Assembly: GCA_020091685.1 (NCBI GenBank)
Contig: CM034597.1
Location: forward strand, 6,954,532 to 7,018,531
Direction of reading: 5' to 3'
DNA from: Lutjanus erythropterus
Lineage: Eukaryota; Chordata; Actinopteri; Lutjaniformes; Lutjanidae
Length of the DNA: 64,000 nt
Shown: piece after piece, positions 62,668 to 64,000 of the stretch
Layout: the number at the start of each line of letters is the position of its first letter
Position numbering within the stretch: the stretch's first letter is position 1
Program-made: the position numbers and the translations under genes
The notes under the pieces: generated by a model
What the model was told of the DNA's origin: nothing
What the model saw: only the letters and a program-made list of their open reading frames with translations
Databases searched by the model: none

Positions 62668-63044
62668 GGGCTGCAACTAACGATTATTTTCATTGTTGAT
62701 TATTTTCTTGATTAATTAATCATGTCACAATCTTGTCAGTTGAAAAACGGGTCCAAACAGATAAGTATTTTTCAGATCTGTCCTATAATGTCTGTCAATC
62801 ATTTATCCATTATCTGATTAGTTGGTTGGTCCATAAAATGTCAGAAAATGGTGAAAAATGTTAACCAGTGTTTCCCAAAGTCCAACATGACGTCTTCAAA
62901 TGTCTTGTTTTATCCACAACACAAATTTATCAGATCAGAGAATGTTGACTTTTTTTTCCCTTAAAAAATGACTCGGACCGATTAACTGCTTACCAATATA
63001 ATTGGCAGTGAATTTGATAATCGATTAATCATTGCAACTCTACC
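62668..63044 (+). repeat. GCTGCAACTAA family, full-length copy with small insertion
   Basis: Starts AGGGCTGCAACTAACGATTA and ends CATTGCAACTCTA. A foreign segment at about 62725-62790 contains the GGTCCAAAC phrase of the 61230 hairpin. Confidence 0.75.
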
Positions 63045-63214
63045 AGCAAATGATGCAGAATGATAAGACATTTTCAATTCATGCTGGAGTTCTGTATCTT
63101 TTATTTCCACCAATCATCATCAACATAACATAACATAACATGACTTTGCCTCTCTCTGGTCTCGTAGGTGCTGATTGGTGACATAAGTTGCTGTAGAGTT
63201 TGGTTGAAATGACA

Positions 63215-63430
63215 ATAGAACTGCTTCTAATGATTATTTTGTAGTTTTTGATTAATCTGTTGATTAATCTTTTGACTCATTTAACCTAATGTCAAAAAGT
63301 AGCAAAAAAATCACCATCACTAGGTTGTAATATTCATTTTACAGTGCTATAAAACAGCGAAAAGTAGCAAATTCTCACATTTTAGAAGCTGCAAAGAATG
63401 TTCATATGTTTATATAATAATTTATCAGAA
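63215..63430 (+). repeat. GCTGCAACTAA family, diverged copy
   Basis: AGAACTGCTTCTAATGATTA, GATTAATCTGTTGATTAATC and CACATTTTAGAAGCTGCAAA follow family order. Confidence 0.55.
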
Positions 63431-63474
63431 GTGTTGATAAATTTTCACTGGACACCTCTTCTCTGTGCACCAGC

Positions 63475-63830
63475 GTAGAGCCTTAACCTTCTAGTTAAGA
63501 GTAAATCTGAAGCCTTTAACTATTTATCGGCGGTCTAATTAGAGTTAGTTTTTGCTGGAGGACAGTTGATGACAGAGATGGATACTCCCCGCCTCTCTAA
63601 CCTCTCGCCTCCTGCAGCAGCCACTGTCAATTAGCCTGTCCTGCATCTTAACTGACTGAAGCTGCCTCCATGTCACGGCAATCCAGCGAACATGAAACGC
63701 CAGATGTGTCGTTTGACACTTTTGAATATGTTGTTTGCCTTTGTTTCCATGTTTTACTCCCAGTGCTGGAAATGATTTGAGAGGACAGACATGCACAACA
63801 GATACAGCACCTTGAACATCAAAGGCCCCG
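63475..63830. promoter_or_regulatory. Candidate CNE near the right edge
   Basis: Unique balanced block with CGGTCTAATTAGAGTTAG (palindromic TCTAATTAGA) and CTGTCAATTAGCCTGTCC, both homeodomain-type sites. It stands directly after a repeat cluster. Minus-strand open frame 63545-63904 is not supported as coding. Confidence 0.35.
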
Positions 63831-63849
63831 CGCCGCAGTATTAGTAACA

Positions 63850-63905
63850 GTGTGTGTGTGTGTGCGTCTGTGTTTCTGCTGTATCTCCGCACACACACAT
63901 ACACA
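63850..63905. repeat. GT/CA microsatellite pair
   Basis: GTGTGTGTGTGTGTG followed within 40 bases by CACACACACA, able to fold. Confidence 0.85.
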
Positions 63906-64000
63906 TCTGTACAGCTGCGTGCACGCCGGTGTAGGAAAGCATCCGAGACAGCCCAGAATATAAAAATTTACAGGCCTTTTTCCTGCTTTGTCTGTCTTCT

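Overview
The window looks like genomic DNA of a percomorph-type teleost fish. It is AT-rich, intron-rich and dense in short non-autonomous DNA transposons, AT/GT microsatellites and dispersed fish repeats, and it has no bacterial-style operons. The only protein-coding gene I can identify with confidence is the fish orthologue of ZNF644 (znf644), a multi-zinc-finger partner of the G9a/GLP (EHMT2/EHMT1) H3K9 methyltransferases. It lies on the + strand. Five coding exons (30272-32927, 34744-35283, 38529-38642, 38885-38981, 40230-40407) join with matching splice phases into a predicted 1194-residue protein. Upstream I infer a non-coding first exon in a CpG-rich, YY1-motif promoter (about 4180-4380) and a 36-nt non-coding micro-exon (11196-11231). 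The 3' UTR probably ends near 43.1 kb.

Layout: 1-4150 is upstream intergenic DNA with two TIR elements and a large AT microsatellite. 4180-4380 is the znf644 promoter and first exon. 4381-11195 and 11232-30257 are large 5' introns holding many transposon remnants, between which sit repeat-poor islands (13.5, 17-18.2, 19.4-20, 22.5-23.4 and 28.7-29 kb). 30258-40407 is the coding part, with transposons in its introns. 40408 to about 43140 is the 3' UTR. From 43.2 to 64 kb I find no identifiable protein gene. This part alternates between repeat blocks and repeat-poor islands at 45.1-45.9, 47.0-47.7, 49.75-50.15, 51.7-52.1, 59.2-60.75 and 63.5-63.8 kb.

Context (established for other vertebrates, inferred here): ZNF644 lies beside the gene desert of the homeobox gene BARHL2, whose enhancers extend through neighbouring DNA. 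The repeat-poor, homeodomain-motif-rich islands downstream of znf644 fit that regulatory landscape, but I cannot test conservation from this sequence alone.

Most notable observations: (1) three very short uORFs in the inferred znf644 5' UTR, one completed across a splice junction; (2) a separately encoded, unusually spaced C2H2-like finger in the fish C-terminus; (3) a second CpG-rich, CRE/ETS/E2F/E-box promoter-like block at 56.16-56.46 kb ending in a good splice donor, belonging to no gene I can name; (4) an eight-copy degenerate tandem array of roughly 220-290-bp units at 52.48-54.59 kb, most copies keeping a TTCN3GAA palindrome. I found no CRISPR, tRNA, rRNA or intact autonomous transposon, and no evidence of a new multi-gene system.
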